64,000 nt of DNA from Halodurantibacterium flavum (GCF_042681825.1 NZ_JBHUGH010000010.1:1-64000); one strand, 5' to 3'; positions 6,900-16,275 are shown, counted from the first letter of the stretch. Numbers and translations are program-made. Notes: generated by a model not told the origin, from the letters alone.

Positions 6900-7798
6900 T
6901 GCGCGGGCAGATCGGCCATGACGAATTCCCGTGGACCGCGCTCGCGTGGCGGCGGCGGTGTCGTGGGGCGCTCGACCCTCGGCGGGTTCAGGAAATCCGT
7001 GACCCACCATTGCAGCGTTTCGTCGCATCCATTTCCATTCTGTGAAAGTTCGGCAACCGTCGGCGTCTGTGGAACGCATGTGGTCGATCCCGCGGGGCAG
7101 CGCAGCCGCACATGAAAATGCGTGTTATGGCCGGCGATGGGGCGTATCTTTTGCAGCCAAGGAGTGTCGGCAGCGGTCGCGGTGCGGCACATCTCGATCT
7201 TGACGGCAGCGGCGACAAAGATGCGGTCCACCCTTGGATCGCCTGCCGCGCGGCGCATGATTTCGTGATGGATGGGTGTCCAGTTCCGGTTGATGCTGCG
7301 CTGATCGTCGGTCCGGACCGAGATGGAGCTGATCCGCTCCCGCTCGGCGACGCTGAGATCGAGCCTGGCGGGCGGCAGCATCCAGATATCGGCATCGAGC
7401 CCGATCTGGTGACTGTTATGACCCGATGTCATGGGGCCGCCGCGCGGCTGGCTGATATCGCCCAGATAAAGCCCGTTCCAGCCCAGCAGGCTTGCGGTAT
7501 AGCTCAGGTCCGCAAGGAACTGGATCATCTCGGGATGGCCCCAGTTGCGGTTGCGGCTCAGCCGCATGGCCTGCCAATAGGGCCCCGTTTCGGGCATCTG
7601 GACAAGCCCCGCCGCGCAGCCGCGGGCATAGCTGCCGATCGCGGCGGGCTGATGCGGGGACGGGCCGCGATGGGCGCCGAAAAGCTGGTTGGCCAGGGGC
7701 TCGGCCGCAGCGGATTGCGGCAGGGCGATCGCAAGGCAAAGTCCAAGCGCGGCGGCCCCCTGCACGAATGTGGTCAGCGCGGTTCCGGCGCGTGCCAT
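6872..7798 (-). CDS. mepA: Penicillin-insensitive murein endopeptidase
   Basis: This 308-residue periplasmic LAS-type zinc peptidase cleaves D-Ala-meso-DAP cross-links in peptidoglycan. A signal peptide covers about residues 1-32. The metal and catalytic motifs GHNSHQIGLDADIW (residues 126-139) and AGHNTHFHVRL (near residue 223) are both present. The C-terminal 80 residues include a Pro-rich stretch (TTPPPPRERGP) beyond the minimal enzyme. It overlaps the upstream MFS gene by 25 bases and the downstream phytase-like gene by 28 bases, indicating one operon. Length matches the family. Confidence 0.93.
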   Translation of the reverse strand: MARAGTALTTFVQGAAALGLCLAIALPQSAAAEPLANQLFGAHRGPSPHQPAAIGSYARGCAAGLVQMPETGPYWQAMRLSRNRNWGHPEMIQFLADLSYTASLLGWNGLYLGDISQPRGGPMTSGHNSHQIGLDADIWMLPPARLDLSVAERERISSISVRTDDQRSINRNWTPIHHEIMRRAAGDPRVDRIFVAAAVKIEMCRTATAADTPWLQKIRPIAGHNTHFHVRLRCPAGSTTCVPQTPTVAELSQNGNGCDETLQWWVTDFLNPPRVERPTTPPPPRERGPREFVMADLPAQCSEVVSAR

Positions 7799-9132
7799 GG
7801 CTTTGTCCCCTCTCCCTCCGGTTTTACCCAGACTAGCAACACAAGCCCCAGGATAAAAAGCCCCATCAGCGGCAAGACCCCCATCCCCTGATCATTTGTG
7901 ATCGCCGTTGTCGCCGCGACCAGCGCGGGGGCAAGGAACGCCGTCGCCTTGCCCGACAGCGCATAAAGACCGAAGGCCTCGGTCATGCGGGCCGGGTCGG
8001 CCTGATGCACCATCATCGTGCGCGAGGCCGCCTGAAGCGCGCCGCCCGCCCCGCCGATCAGCCCGCCGCAGATATAGAACACGATGTCGGGAAGGGACGA
8101 TCCTTCTGCCACAGGAAGGCCCAGAACCCGGCTGCGGTCCGTCAGGACAACGACCAGACAGACACCGATCAGCGCAAGGATGGACGTGACGATGACCGGG
8201 CGCGGGCCAAGGCGGCGGTCCGCGCGTCCGCCGATCCAGCAAAAGATGGCACCGGTGATCGCCGCCATGATGCCGAAGACGCCGATCTGCACGATGCTCC
8301 AGCCCAGGACACCGGCCGCATAGATCCCGCCAAAGGCGTAGATTCCGTTCAACGCATCCCGATAAAGCATCGAGGAACCGAGCCAGGCCGAAAGACTGGT
8401 GCGGCGTGGCAAGCTGCGCAAGGTGCGGGCCAGATCGGTGATCCCGCGCCGCAGCGCATCGGGTGGCAGGCGCCCCTTGCCCGTCTCGGGCACCCACAGG
8501 AAAAAGGGGATCACGAACACCAGATACCAGAGCGCCGTGAACGGGCCGACCGCCCGCGTCCCTTCCCGCATCCCGGGGTCGAGTCCCAGGGCGGGCGGCT
8601 GGCCGATCAGCGTCACGCCAGCATCGTTCTCGGCCAGAAGCAGCAGCATGACCGCCAGCGACAGGACGCCGCCCACATAGCCAAAGGCCCAGCCGGACCC
8701 CGAAACGCGCCCGATCTCGGAACGGGGGGCGAGGTCGGGCAGCATTGCATTCGTGAATATGATGCCAAATTCCAGTCCGATCATGCCCACTGCAAAGGCA
8801 AGCAGGATCGGCAGCGTGTTATCCATCCCCGGCACGGCCCACCAGAGCGCAAAGGAGCCGCCGAGGTAAAGTGCCGACCACAGGACGATCCACGGCCGCC
8901 GCTTGCCGCCACTATCCGCGATCGCGCCCAGCAGCGGTGCCAGAAGCGCGATGCAGAGCCCGGTCGCCGACAGCATCCAGCCCCAGATCTCCTGGCCGCG
9001 GACCGGATCGCTCGCCACCGCGCTGGCGAAATAGGGGCCGAAGATGAAGGTCAGAAGGAGGGTGTTGTAGGGCTGGTTGGCCCAGTCGAAAAAATACCAG
9101 CCCCAGATGCGCCTTTGGTTCGTCCTGCCCAT
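7774..9132 (-). CDS. MFS transporter, UMF1/Atg22-like
   Basis: This 452-residue membrane protein begins MGRTNQRRIWGWYFFDWANQ. The YFFDWANQPYNT motif at the start of the first span is the signature of the UMF1 family, related to the yeast vacuolar amino-acid exporter Atg22. About eleven or twelve hydrophobic segments follow, with MFS loop motifs such as GGRADRRLGPRPV between spans. The bacterial substrate is unknown; export of amino acids or peptides would fit the adjacent murein endopeptidase but is only inference. The start was set at the motif; the frame upstream is antisense to the thioesterase and not coding. Confidence 0.87.
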   Translation of the reverse strand: MGRTNQRRIWGWYFFDWANQPYNTLLLTFIFGPYFASAVASDPVRGQEIWGWMLSATGLCIALLAPLLGAIADSGGKRRPWIVLWSALYLGGSFALWWAVPGMDNTLPILLAFAVGMIGLEFGIIFTNAMLPDLAPRSEIGRVSGSGWAFGYVGGVLSLAVMLLLLAENDAGVTLIGQPPALGLDPGMREGTRAVGPFTALWYLVFVIPFFLWVPETGKGRLPPDALRRGITDLARTLRSLPRRTSLSAWLGSSMLYRDALNGIYAFGGIYAAGVLGWSIVQIGVFGIMAAITGAIFCWIGGRADRRLGPRPVIVTSILALIGVCLVVVLTDRSRVLGLPVAEGSSLPDIVFYICGGLIGGAGGALQAASRTMMVHQADPARMTEAFGLYALSGKATAFLAPALVAATTAITNDQGMGVLPLMGLFILGLVLLVWVKPEGEGTKPWHAPEPR

Positions 9133-9199
9133 CCCGCCGCCCGTCCCTGATGTGTCCGCGGCGATAGAACGCCAAAGGCGCGCGTGGCGCAACCGCCGA

Positions 9200-9736
9200 T
9201 CAGCCGGTCCGTTCGGGCGGCCAGGGACGCTGCGCGTCGGCCTCGATCCAGGCCTGCACCCAGCCGGGCAGGGGCGGGCCTTCGGTCGGGTGGCCAAGGG
9301 TGGCCAGAACCTCCGCAGGCGGCACGATCCCCTCGCGGCGTGTGACGGCGCTGCGCAGCAGCATGTGGCTGGTGCATTCCCCGTGCTTCCACATGCTTTG
9401 CTCGATATAGAAAAAGCGCGCATCCCATCCCAGGCAGCGCGTCCGCATTTCCAGCCGGTCAAAGGCCCGGACCCGCCGCCGGTAACGAAGCGAATTGCCC
9501 GCGACGGTTATTCCCCATCTCTGCGCCCGCAGCGCGGCTTCCAACCCGATGCGCCGTCCGAACGGGACCCGCCCAAGGTCATAAAGCGTCAGGGTGCGCC
9601 CGTTGTTCAACTCGACCCAGGGATCGAGATCCCACGGCCAGCAGATGTGATGCGACACATGCGTCCCAAGCAGAGGCAGGGCCGGCAGGTGCCGCGCGGC
9701 GCGGGCTTCCTTGAACAGGCGGATGAACGGGTACAT
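9200..9736 (-). CDS. Acyl-CoA thioesterase-like hotdog protein
   Basis: This 178-residue protein looks like the hotdog-fold thioesterases of the THEM6/4-hydroxybenzoyl-CoA thioesterase group. It has a helix-starting core with DLDPWVELNNGRTLTLYDLGR, where the D...NNG motif is characteristic, and a later strand pair with DARFFYIEQSMWKHGE. Substrate is not predictable. The ATG has a good GGAGGAG site. It lies 67 bases upstream of the MFS gene on the same strand and is divergent from yggT. Both proposed products are small and cytoplasmic or membrane-peripheral, so no shared pathway is evident. Confidence 0.8.
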   Translation of the reverse strand: MYPFIRLFKEARAARHLPALPLLGTHVSHHICWPWDLDPWVELNNGRTLTLYDLGRVPFGRRIGLEAALRAQRWGITVAGNSLRYRRRVRAFDRLEMRTRCLGWDARFFYIEQSMWKHGECTSHMLLRSAVTRREGIVPPAEVLATLGHPTEGPPLPGWVQAWIEADAQRPWPPERTG

Positions 9737-9883
9737 CGGCTCCTCCGGGCGGTTTTCCGGGATGTTGGGGATGTGGGTCGCCCGATGCGACGCCAAGGTC
9801 AAGACAGACGTGGCGGAAACGGTTGCCCTCGCGGCGCTGCGGCGATACCTCTGGACGCAGATGTTTCCGGCCAAGGGCAGCCC

Positions 9884-10171
9884 ATGTATTCGCTTCTGCA
9901 GATCCTCAACGTGCTTCTCGATGTGCTTTGGTTCATCGTCATCGCCCATGTCATTCTGAGCTGGCTCATCAATTTCAACGTGCTCAACCCGCGCCAGCCG
10001 GTCGTGGGGCAGATCTGGGACGGGCTCAGCCGTCTGCTCGAACCGCTTTACAGCCGCATCCGCAACATTCTGCCGCCGATGGGCGGGCTTGATCTTGCGC
10101 CGCTGGTGGTGCTGCTGGGGATCATGGCGATCCGCATCATCCTCGCGAATAACGTGCCGGTCTATTACTGA
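9884..10171 (+). CDS. yggT: YggT family membrane protein
   Basis: This 95-residue inner-membrane protein has two hydrophobic segments (about 8-30 and 70-90) separated by the conserved loop with NPRQPVVGQIWDGLSRLLEPL and IRNILPPMGGLDLAPL. YggT proteins are linked to osmotic tolerance and cell division, and equivalent to the chloroplast CCB3/YlmG family, but the biochemical role is unsettled. The ATG is preceded by AAGGGC. The recQ gene starts only three bases after its stop, so the two are co-translated. Confidence 0.9.
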   Translation: MYSLLQILNVLLDVLWFIVIAHVILSWLINFNVLNPRQPVVGQIWDGLSRLLEPLYSRIRNILPPMGGLDLAPLVVLLGIMAIRIILANNVPVYY

Positions 10172-10174
10172 ACC

Positions 10175-12232
10175 TTGGACAGCGCCGTCGTCACACCCGA
10201 GGGGCTGCTTGCCTCTGTCTTCGGATTCCCCTGCTTCCGTCCCGGTCAGGCAGAGATCGTCGAGGCTGTGCGCGCCGGCCAGAACACGCTTGCGATCATG
10301 CCGACCGGCGGGGGCAAGTCGCTCTGCTATCAGCTGCCCGCGCTTTGCCGGGAAGGCGTGACGCTTGTGATCTCGCCGCTCATCGCGCTGATGCGCGATC
10401 AGGTCCGCGCCCTCAATGAGGTCGGGATCGAGGCGGGGGCGCTTACCTCGGCCAATACCGAGGACGAGAACGAGGCCGTCTTTGCGGCGCTTGATGAGGG
10501 ACGGCTCAAGCTTCTCTACATGGCGCCGGAGAGGCTCGCGGCCAGCGGGACGCTGGGCCTTTTGCGCCGGATGAACTGTACCCTCATCGCGGTCGATGAG
10601 GCGCATTGCGTCAGCCAGTGGGGGCATGATTTCCGCCCGGACTACCTGCGCATCGGTGAACTGCGCCGCAGCCTTGGCGTGCCGCTTGCGGCCTTTACCG
10701 CCACGGCGGATGAAGAAACCCGCGCCGAGATCGTCGCGCGCCTGTTCGGCGGGGACCAGCCGCAGATATTCCTGCGGGGGTTCGACCGGCCGAACATCCA
10801 CCTCGCCTTCGCGATCAAGGAAAGTCCGCGCCGCCAGATCCTGTCCTTTGCGGCGGCGCGCAAGGGGCAGTCCGGCATCGTCTACTGCGCAACGCGCGCC
10901 AAGACCGAGACCCTCGCTGCCGCGCTGGAAGAGGCGGGTCACCTCGCCTGCGCCTATCACGGCGGGATGGACCCGATCGAGCGTCGCACGGTCGAGCGCC
11001 GTTTTCAGCAAGAGGACGGGCTGATCGTCGTGGCGACCATCGCCTTCGGCATGGGGATCGACAAGCCGGATATCCGCTGGGTCGCCCATGCCGATCTGCC
11101 CAAGTCGATCGAGGGCTATTACCAGGAAATCGGCCGCGCCGGTCGCGATGGCGCCCCGGCCGAGACGATGACGCTCTATGGTCCCGAGGATATCCGGCTG
11201 CGCCGCACCCAGATCGACGAAAGCCCCGCGCCCGAGGAACGGCGCGCAGCCGATCACGCGCGGCTCAACGCGCTTCTGGGGCTGGCCGAGGCGACAGGAT
11301 GCCGGCGGCAGGTCCTGCTTGGCTATTTCGGTGAAGCGGCCGAACCCTGCGGGAATTGCGACATGTGCCGCTTTCCCGCGCGACTGTTCAACGCGACGCA
11401 GCCCGTGCGCAAGGCCCTGTCCGCCGTTCTGCGAACCGGGGAATGGTTCGGCACAGGTCATCTGATCGACATCCTGACCGGAAACGCCACGCCGAAGGTC
11501 AAGGAGAGGGGCCATGACACCCTTCCGACCTTTGCGGTGGGTCGGGACCTGCCGCGCCCGGCCTGGCAGGCGGTCTTTCGCCAGATGATGGGCCGCGATC
11601 TGCTGCGCCCCGATCCGGGGCGCCACGGCGCCCTGCGGATGACCGACGCGGCGCTCCCGATCCTGCGCGGCGAGGCAGAGATCATGCTACGCGAGGATAC
11701 AGTCGAAAAATCGGCCGCTCGCCCCGTGGTCAAGGCGCTGGTGGCCGATGAGGACGCGCCGCTCCTCTCGGCGCTCAAGGCCAAGCGCCGGGCGCTGGCC
11801 GAGGCCGCCCGCGTGCCCGCCTATGTCATCTTTACCGACCGGACGCTGATCGAGATGGCCGAGCGGCGGCCCCGGACGCTTGATGACATGGCCCGGATCA
11901 GCGGCGTTGGCATGAAGAAGCTCGAAAGCTATGGCGCCGCCTTTCTGGAGGTCATCACCGGCGCCGACGTGCCCGCGCCGCATCCGAGCCGGCGGCGGCT
12001 GGCTGGGCGGCCCGCGGCGAGCCTCTATGACCGGCTGCAGGCGATCCAGTCCGATCTTGCACGCGGAGAGGACGGTTCCGCGAAACCCCTTTCCTGCCCG
12101 TCGTCCCTGCTTGCGCGCGTCGCGGAACTGCGCCCGCGCGACGCGGCGGCAATGGGAAGGATTCTGGGCGAACGCCGGGCCGAACGGTTCGGCCCCGCGT
12201 TTCTTGCCGCCGTGAAGGAAGAACAGGATTAG
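10175..12232 (+). CDS. recQ: ATP-dependent DNA helicase RecQ
   Basis: This 685-residue 3'-5' superfamily 2 helicase acts in recombination and fork repair. The order is complete: Walker A PTGGGKS (43-49), DEAH (141-144), helicase C core, the zinc-binding cysteines C376, C392, C395 and C398, an RQC winged helix, and an HRDC domain in about residues 520-600. A further C-terminal tail of about 80 residues is unassigned. The start is TTG, three bases after the yggT stop; no other start near the conserved N-terminus (LLASVFGFPCFRPGQ) is available, so translation probably relies on coupling. Confidence 0.96.
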   Translation: MDSAVVTPEGLLASVFGFPCFRPGQAEIVEAVRAGQNTLAIMPTGGGKSLCYQLPALCREGVTLVISPLIALMRDQVRALNEVGIEAGALTSANTEDENEAVFAALDEGRLKLLYMAPERLAASGTLGLLRRMNCTLIAVDEAHCVSQWGHDFRPDYLRIGELRRSLGVPLAAFTATADEETRAEIVARLFGGDQPQIFLRGFDRPNIHLAFAIKESPRRQILSFAAARKGQSGIVYCATRAKTETLAAALEEAGHLACAYHGGMDPIERRTVERRFQQEDGLIVVATIAFGMGIDKPDIRWVAHADLPKSIEGYYQEIGRAGRDGAPAETMTLYGPEDIRLRRTQIDESPAPEERRAADHARLNALLGLAEATGCRRQVLLGYFGEAAEPCGNCDMCRFPARLFNATQPVRKALSAVLRTGEWFGTGHLIDILTGNATPKVKERGHDTLPTFAVGRDLPRPAWQAVFRQMMGRDLLRPDPGRHGALRMTDAALPILRGEAEIMLREDTVEKSAARPVVKALVADEDAPLLSALKAKRRALAEAARVPAYVIFTDRTLIEMAERRPRTLDDMARISGVGMKKLESYGAAFLEVITGADVPAPHPSRRRLAGRPAASLYDRLQAIQSDLARGEDGSAKPLSCPSSLLARVAELRPRDAAAMGRILGERRAERFGPAFLAAVKEEQD

Positions 12233-12235
12233 ACG

Positions 12236-13003
12236 ATGCTTGTGGTGATCTCACCGGCCAAAAGGCTCGACTGGTCGGAACCCCCGGCGGTCGAGGCGAC
12301 CGATCCGGCCTTTCCGGCCGAGGCGCAGGAACTCGCCGGGGTGGCGCGCGGCCTCGATCTGGGCGGGCTGCGCAAGCTGATGCACATCAGCGAGGATCTG
12401 GCACGGCTGAACCGCGACCGCTTTGCGTCGTTTCAGGCGGCGCCCTTGCCCGATGATACCCGGCCGGCCGCCTTCGCCTTTGCCGGCGACACCTATGCCG
12501 GGCTGGAGGCCCGGACACTGGGTGCCGATGCCTTGCGCTGGGCACAGGACCATCTGCGCATCCTGTCCGGGCTTTACGGCCTTTTGCGCCCGCTGGACCG
12601 CATCCAGCCCTACCGGCTGGAAATGGGCAGCAGGCTGCGCAACCGGCGCGGTGCGACGCTTTACGATTTCTGGGGCGACCGGCTGGCAAAGGCGCTGAGC
12701 GCCGCGGCCGCAGAGGCAGGCGCAGGCGTGATCGTGAACTGCGCCTCGGTCGAATATTTCTCGGCGGTCCTACCCGGCGCGCTGGACCGTCCTGTTATCA
12801 CGCCGGCTTTCATGGAACTGCGGGCGGGGGTTCCGAAAATCGTCAGTTTCTATGCCAAGAAGGCGCGGGGCGCGATGGCCCGGTTCATCGTCGAGAACCG
12901 CCTGACCGATCCGGCGGCGCTGGCCGAGTTCGACAGCGGCGGGTATCACCACGCACCGGACCTGTCCACACCCGACCGCCCCGTCTTTCTGCGCGAGGGT
13001 TAG
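12236..13003 (+). CDS. yaaA: Peroxide stress protein YaaA
   Basis: This 255-residue protein belongs to the DUF328/UPF0246 family, with the conserved opening VVISPAKRLDW, the central GLYGLLRPLDRIQPYRLEMG segment and the ending motif VSFYAKKARGAMARFI. In Escherichia coli YaaA lowers unincorporated iron and so limits hydroxyl-radical damage during peroxide stress; the fold binds DNA through a helix-hairpin-helix motif. It follows recQ by three bases and probably shares its transcript. Its stop codon overlaps the stop codon of the convergent thiolase gene. Confidence 0.94.
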   Translation: MLVVISPAKRLDWSEPPAVEATDPAFPAEAQELAGVARGLDLGGLRKLMHISEDLARLNRDRFASFQAAPLPDDTRPAAFAFAGDTYAGLEARTLGADALRWAQDHLRILSGLYGLLRPLDRIQPYRLEMGSRLRNRRGATLYDFWGDRLAKALSAAAAEAGAGVIVNCASVEYFSAVLPGALDRPVITPAFMELRAGVPKIVSFYAKKARGAMARFIVENRLTDPAALAEFDSGGYHHAPDLSTPDRPVFLREG

Positions 13004-14175
13004 ACCCGCTCCAGCGCCAGTGCGATGCCTTGGCCGCCGCCGATGCACATGGTGATGAGCGCGCGACGCCCCCCGGTGCGATGGAGTTCATGGATCGCCT
13101 TGACCACGAGGATCGCGCCCGTCGCCCCCACGGGATGCCCCAACGCGATGGCGCCCCCGTTCGGGTTCACACGCGCGGGGTCGAGGCCCAGCCCCTTGTT
13201 CACCGCCAGCGCCTGAACGGCAAAGGCCTCATTGGATTCGATTACGTCGAAATCGGACAGTTCCAGCCATGTGCGGGCGCAAAGCGCCTCGACCGCCGGG
13301 ATGGGCCCAAGGCCCATCACCCGTGGTGCGACGCCCGCATGGGCATAGCCGATGACCCGCGCCACGGGGTGCAGCCCCGCCCGCGATGCGGCGTCGCTGC
13401 GTGCCAGAACGATGGCCGCGGCCCCGTCATTGATGCCTGAGGCATTGCCCGCCGTCACCGTTCCGTCCTTCTGGAAGGCCGGCGGCAGGGCCGCCAGCGC
13501 CTCGGGCGTGGTCGGTTTCGGATGCTCGTCCCGGTCGAAGACCTGCGTCCCCTTGCGCGTCTCGATCTCGACCGGGACGATCTGGCTGGCAAAGCGGCCT
13601 TCAGTGATGGCCAGGGCCGCGCGACGCTGGCTTTCGGCTGCAAAGGCATCCTGTTCGGTCCGGCTGATCCCCTGTTCACGGGCGATGTTTTCCGCCGTGA
13701 TCCCCATATGCCCGCTGCCCAAGGGACAGGTGAGCGCGCCAAGCATCATGTCGGTGGCGCGTATATCGCCCATCTTTTGCCCCCAGCGCGCCGCCGGCAC
13801 GAGATAGGGCGCGCGGCTCATGGTTTCGGCGCCGCCGGCCAGTGCGAAATCGGCATCGCCGAGCGCCAGCGCCTGCACCGCGGATACCACCGCCTGCACG
13901 CCGGACCCGCAAAGCCGGTTCACGTTCATGGCCGGAACCGACTCGGGCACGTCGGCGGCCAATGCCGCAAGGCGCGACAGATACATGTCGCGGGGGGCGG
14001 TATTGATGACATGGCCAAAGATCACATGCCCGACCTGCCTTGGGTCGAGACCCGCCCGGTCCAGCGCCGCCCGTGCCGCGACCGCACCCAGTTCCGGCGG
14101 CGCCATGTCCGACAGCGCGCCGCCAAAGCTGCCGATGGCGGTTCGCGCCCCGCTCAGGATCACGATGTCATCCAT
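13000..14175 (-). CDS. Acetyl-CoA C-acyltransferase (thiolase)
   Basis: This 391-residue thiolase catalyses condensation or cleavage of acyl-CoA and acetyl-CoA. It has the nucleophilic cysteine in NRLCGSG (C89), the NEAFAVQA segment, the GHPVGATGA motif with the catalytic His, and the second cysteine in MCIGGGQGIAL. It could be a biosynthetic acetoacetyl-CoA thiolase or a degradative 3-ketoacyl-CoA thiolase; the sequence alone does not separate them. The start MDDIVILSGARTAIG follows a GGAGGA site. The gene stands alone on the minus strand, tail to tail with yaaA, so no pathway partner is adjacent. Confidence 0.93.
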   Translation of the reverse strand: MDDIVILSGARTAIGSFGGALSDMAPPELGAVAARAALDRAGLDPRQVGHVIFGHVINTAPRDMYLSRLAALAADVPESVPAMNVNRLCGSGVQAVVSAVQALALGDADFALAGGAETMSRAPYLVPAARWGQKMGDIRATDMMLGALTCPLGSGHMGITAENIAREQGISRTEQDAFAAESQRRAALAITEGRFASQIVPVEIETRKGTQVFDRDEHPKPTTPEALAALPPAFQKDGTVTAGNASGINDGAAAIVLARSDAASRAGLHPVARVIGYAHAGVAPRVMGLGPIPAVEALCARTWLELSDFDVIESNEAFAVQALAVNKGLGLDPARVNPNGGAIALGHPVGATGAILVVKAIHELHRTGGRRALITMCIGGGQGIALALERV

Positions 14176-14314
14176 GCTGTCCTCCGTTGTCCCCCAGACC
14201 CGTGCGATCATCCCGCTTCCGCGCCGGAAGGAAAGCCTGACGTCGCGTTGCGGGCGGGCTGGCGGTCGGGGACGGGACTACCTATATCCCGAGGCGACAG
14301 AAAAGGAGCATCGC

Positions 14315-14971
14315 ATGTTCACGCTGAACCGCAAGAAGATGGAGATGGTCGCGCCCGACGCCGCCCTTCCCGGGCGTCCGACGCAGATCCCGACGGCCGA
14401 GCGGCACTTCCTCTCGGACCTGCCGATCAAGGCAGAGGTGCCCGCAGGCTATGCCGAGGCGATGTTCGGCATGGGCTGTTTCTGGGGGGTGGAGCGTGTC
14501 TTCTGGCAGTTGCCGGGCGTCTGGCTGACGGTCGTCGGCTATGCCGGCGGCTTCACGCCCAATCCGACCTATGAAGAGGTCTGCACCGGCCAGACCGGTC
14601 ACAATGAGGTCGTGCGGGTGATCTATGACCCCGCCCGGATCAGCTATGAGGATCTTTTGCGGGTGTTCTGGGAAAACCATGATCCGACCCAAGGAATGCG
14701 GCAGGGCAATGATCTGGGCACGCAGTATCGTTCGGGCATCTATGTCTATGATGACGCGCAACGCGACGCGGCAGAGGCCAGCCGTCAGACCTATTCGAAC
14801 CGCCTGCGCGATGCGGGCTTCGGGCCCGTGACGACCGAAATCCTGGACGCCCCTACCTTCTTTTTCGCCGAGGATTATCACCAGCAATACCTCGCCAAGA
14901 ATCCGGCAGGGTATTGCGGCATCGGCGGCACCGGCGTGACCTGCCCGATCGGCACGGGCGTGGCTTCTTGA
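14315..14971 (+). CDS. msrA: Peptide-methionine (S)-S-oxide reductase
   Basis: This 218-residue enzyme reduces methionine-S-sulfoxide in oxidised proteins, using thioredoxin. The catalytic cysteine is C55 in FGMGCFWG, and resolving cysteines are C201 and C210 near the C-terminus. Motifs GYAGG, GHNEVVRV and EDYHQQYL are all present. There is no signal peptide, so it is cytoplasmic. The AAAAGGAGC ribosome site is strong. It is divergent from the thiolase, and prmA follows 63 bases later. Confidence 0.97.
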   Translation: MFTLNRKKMEMVAPDAALPGRPTQIPTAERHFLSDLPIKAEVPAGYAEAMFGMGCFWGVERVFWQLPGVWLTVVGYAGGFTPNPTYEEVCTGQTGHNEVVRVIYDPARISYEDLLRVFWENHDPTQGMRQGNDLGTQYRSGIYVYDDAQRDAAEASRQTYSNRLRDAGFGPVTTEILDAPTFFFAEDYHQQYLAKNPAGYCGIGGTGVTCPIGTGVAS

Positions 14972-15034
14972 CCCGGGGGCGGGCGGGGGATATCCCCGCC
15001 CGCGCCGCCCCAGTCTCTTCAGGAAAGATTGCCC

Positions 15035-15904
15035 ATGCCCACCTACAGCGCGCTGACCACGCTTGCCGGCGAAGAACCGGCCCGTGCCCTGGCGGAGGCG
15101 ATGGAAGCCATGGAGCCGGAGCCGTCGGGCGTCGGCGTCTTCGAGATCGAGGACGGCTCGGGCCGGTGGGAAGTGGGCGGCTATTTCACCGAGGCCCCCG
15201 ATCAGGCGGGGCTTGCCCTGCTGGCGGCCATCCATACGGCACAACCCTTCGCGGTGTCTGAACTGCCCGATATCGACTGGGTCGCCAAGGTGCGCCGCGA
15301 ACTTTCGCCCGTCGAGGCCGGGCGGTTCTTCGTCTATGGTAGCCACGATGCCGACAAGGTACCCGAAGGTTCGGTCTCGCTGCTGATCGAGGCCGCGATG
15401 GCCTTTGGCACGGGGCATCACGGCACGACGCAGGGTTGTCTGCGCGCGCTTGACCGGCTGGATCGCGCAGGTGTGGTGGCGCGGAATGTTGTCGATATCG
15501 GATGCGGGACGGCCGTTCTTGCCATGGCCGCGGCGCGGATCTGGCCGGACCCTGTCCTTGCAAGCGACATCGACGCGGTGGCGGTCGAGGTCGCCGAGGC
15601 GAATGTGCTGGCCAACGGGCTGGAGGGCCGGGTGCGTTGCGTCGAGGCGGCAGGCTTTGAACATCCCGAGCTGAAGGCTGCTGCGCCCTTCGATCTCGTG
15701 TTTGCCAATATTCTGAAAGGACCGCTGGTCGAGCTTGCGCCGCAAATGGCTGCGCATATAGGCCCCAAAGGTTACGCGATCCTCTCCGGCCTCCTGGTCG
15801 AACAGGCTGCAGAGGTGATCGCCGCCTACCTGACTGCCGGGTTTGATCTGGATAGCCGCGAGGATATCGGCGAATGGGCGACACTTGTGTTGCGCCGCAA
15901 GTGA
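15035..15904 (+). CDS. prmA: Ribosomal protein L11 methyltransferase
   Basis: This 289-residue SAM-dependent enzyme trimethylates ribosomal protein L11. It has an N-terminal substrate domain and a Rossmann methyltransferase domain with AFGTGHHGTT (123-132), the SAM loop VVDIGCGTA (152-160) and FANILKGPL. The ATG MPTYSALT was preferred to a TTG two codons upstream because of its AGGAAA site. A bidirectional terminator lies just after the stop. It probably shares a promoter with msrA. Confidence 0.94.
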   Translation: MPTYSALTTLAGEEPARALAEAMEAMEPEPSGVGVFEIEDGSGRWEVGGYFTEAPDQAGLALLAAIHTAQPFAVSELPDIDWVAKVRRELSPVEAGRFFVYGSHDADKVPEGSVSLLIEAAMAFGTGHHGTTQGCLRALDRLDRAGVVARNVVDIGCGTAVLAMAAARIWPDPVLASDIDAVAVEVAEANVLANGLEGRVRCVEAAGFEHPELKAAAPFDLVFANILKGPLVELAPQMAAHIGPKGYAILSGLLVEQAAEVIAAYLTAGFDLDSREDIGEWATLVLRRK

Positions 15905-15921
15905 CCGATCCGGCCCGAAAC

Positions 15922-15958
15922 AAAAGGCCGCGTCCCGGGACCGGGCGCGGCCTTTCAA
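15922..15958. terminator. Bidirectional intrinsic terminator between prmA and DUF1127
   Basis: A 10-bp stem (AAAGGCCGCG with CGCGGCCTTT) flanks a short GC-rich loop and leaves T-rich tails on both strands. It separates two convergent genes and should end both transcripts. Confidence 0.85.
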
Positions 15959-15976
15959 TTCGGATCCTGAATTTGC

Positions 15977-16192
15977 TCAGGCGGTGCGGCGGGCGCTGAC
16001 AAATTCGATGTCAGAGCGGCACAGACCGATATCGTCCAGTTCCCGGTCGGTAAGGCGCGACAGTTCCTTGCGGGTAACACGGACCTGATTCCAGTCCGAG
16101 AGGCGGCTGATGCCGGCTTCAAACAGTTGAACGATGCGCAATACGGCGATTGCGCCAAAGGGGGCGGTGCGGGTCGGCTCAAACGTGGCCAT
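15977..16192 (-). CDS. DUF1127 family small protein
   Basis: This 71-residue protein has the C-terminal DUF1127 motif, here LSRLTDRELDDIGLCRSDIE, preceded by an amphipathic helix and ending in a basic tail. DUF1127 proteins are small, arginine-rich, stress-related proteins in alphaproteobacteria; some bind RNA and modulate sRNA maturation, phosphate or carbon metabolism. The ATG follows AAGGA. A sigma70-like promoter lies about 55-83 bases upstream, leaving a leader of roughly 50 bases. The gene is monocistronic, ending in the bidirectional terminator shared with prmA. Confidence 0.92.
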   Translation of the reverse strand: MATFEPTRTAPFGAIAVLRIVQLFEAGISRLSDWNQVRVTRKELSRLTDRELDDIGLCRSDIEFVSARRTA

Positions 16193-16246
16193 GATTTTCG
16201 TCCTTTTCAGGGTGATGTTTTTTGAAGCATCCTGCTTACGGATCGG

Positions 16247-16275
16247 CACATAGATGCAGCGGTTTGTGTAAGCAA
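16247..16275 (-). promoter_or_regulatory. Putative promoter of the DUF1127 gene
   Basis: Reading the minus strand, TTGCTT (-35) and TATGTG (-10) are spaced by 17 bases. The CTTG at the -35 also resembles heat-shock sigma (RpoH) promoters, which drive some DUF1127 genes in Rhodobacter. No transcript data support either reading. Confidence 0.4.

Noticed and set aside
9200..11626. Very long minus-strand open frame running through recQ
   Set aside because: Only the lowest 537 bases encode a recognisable protein (the thioesterase). The rest is an antisense shadow of yggT and recQ, a usual effect of high GC content.
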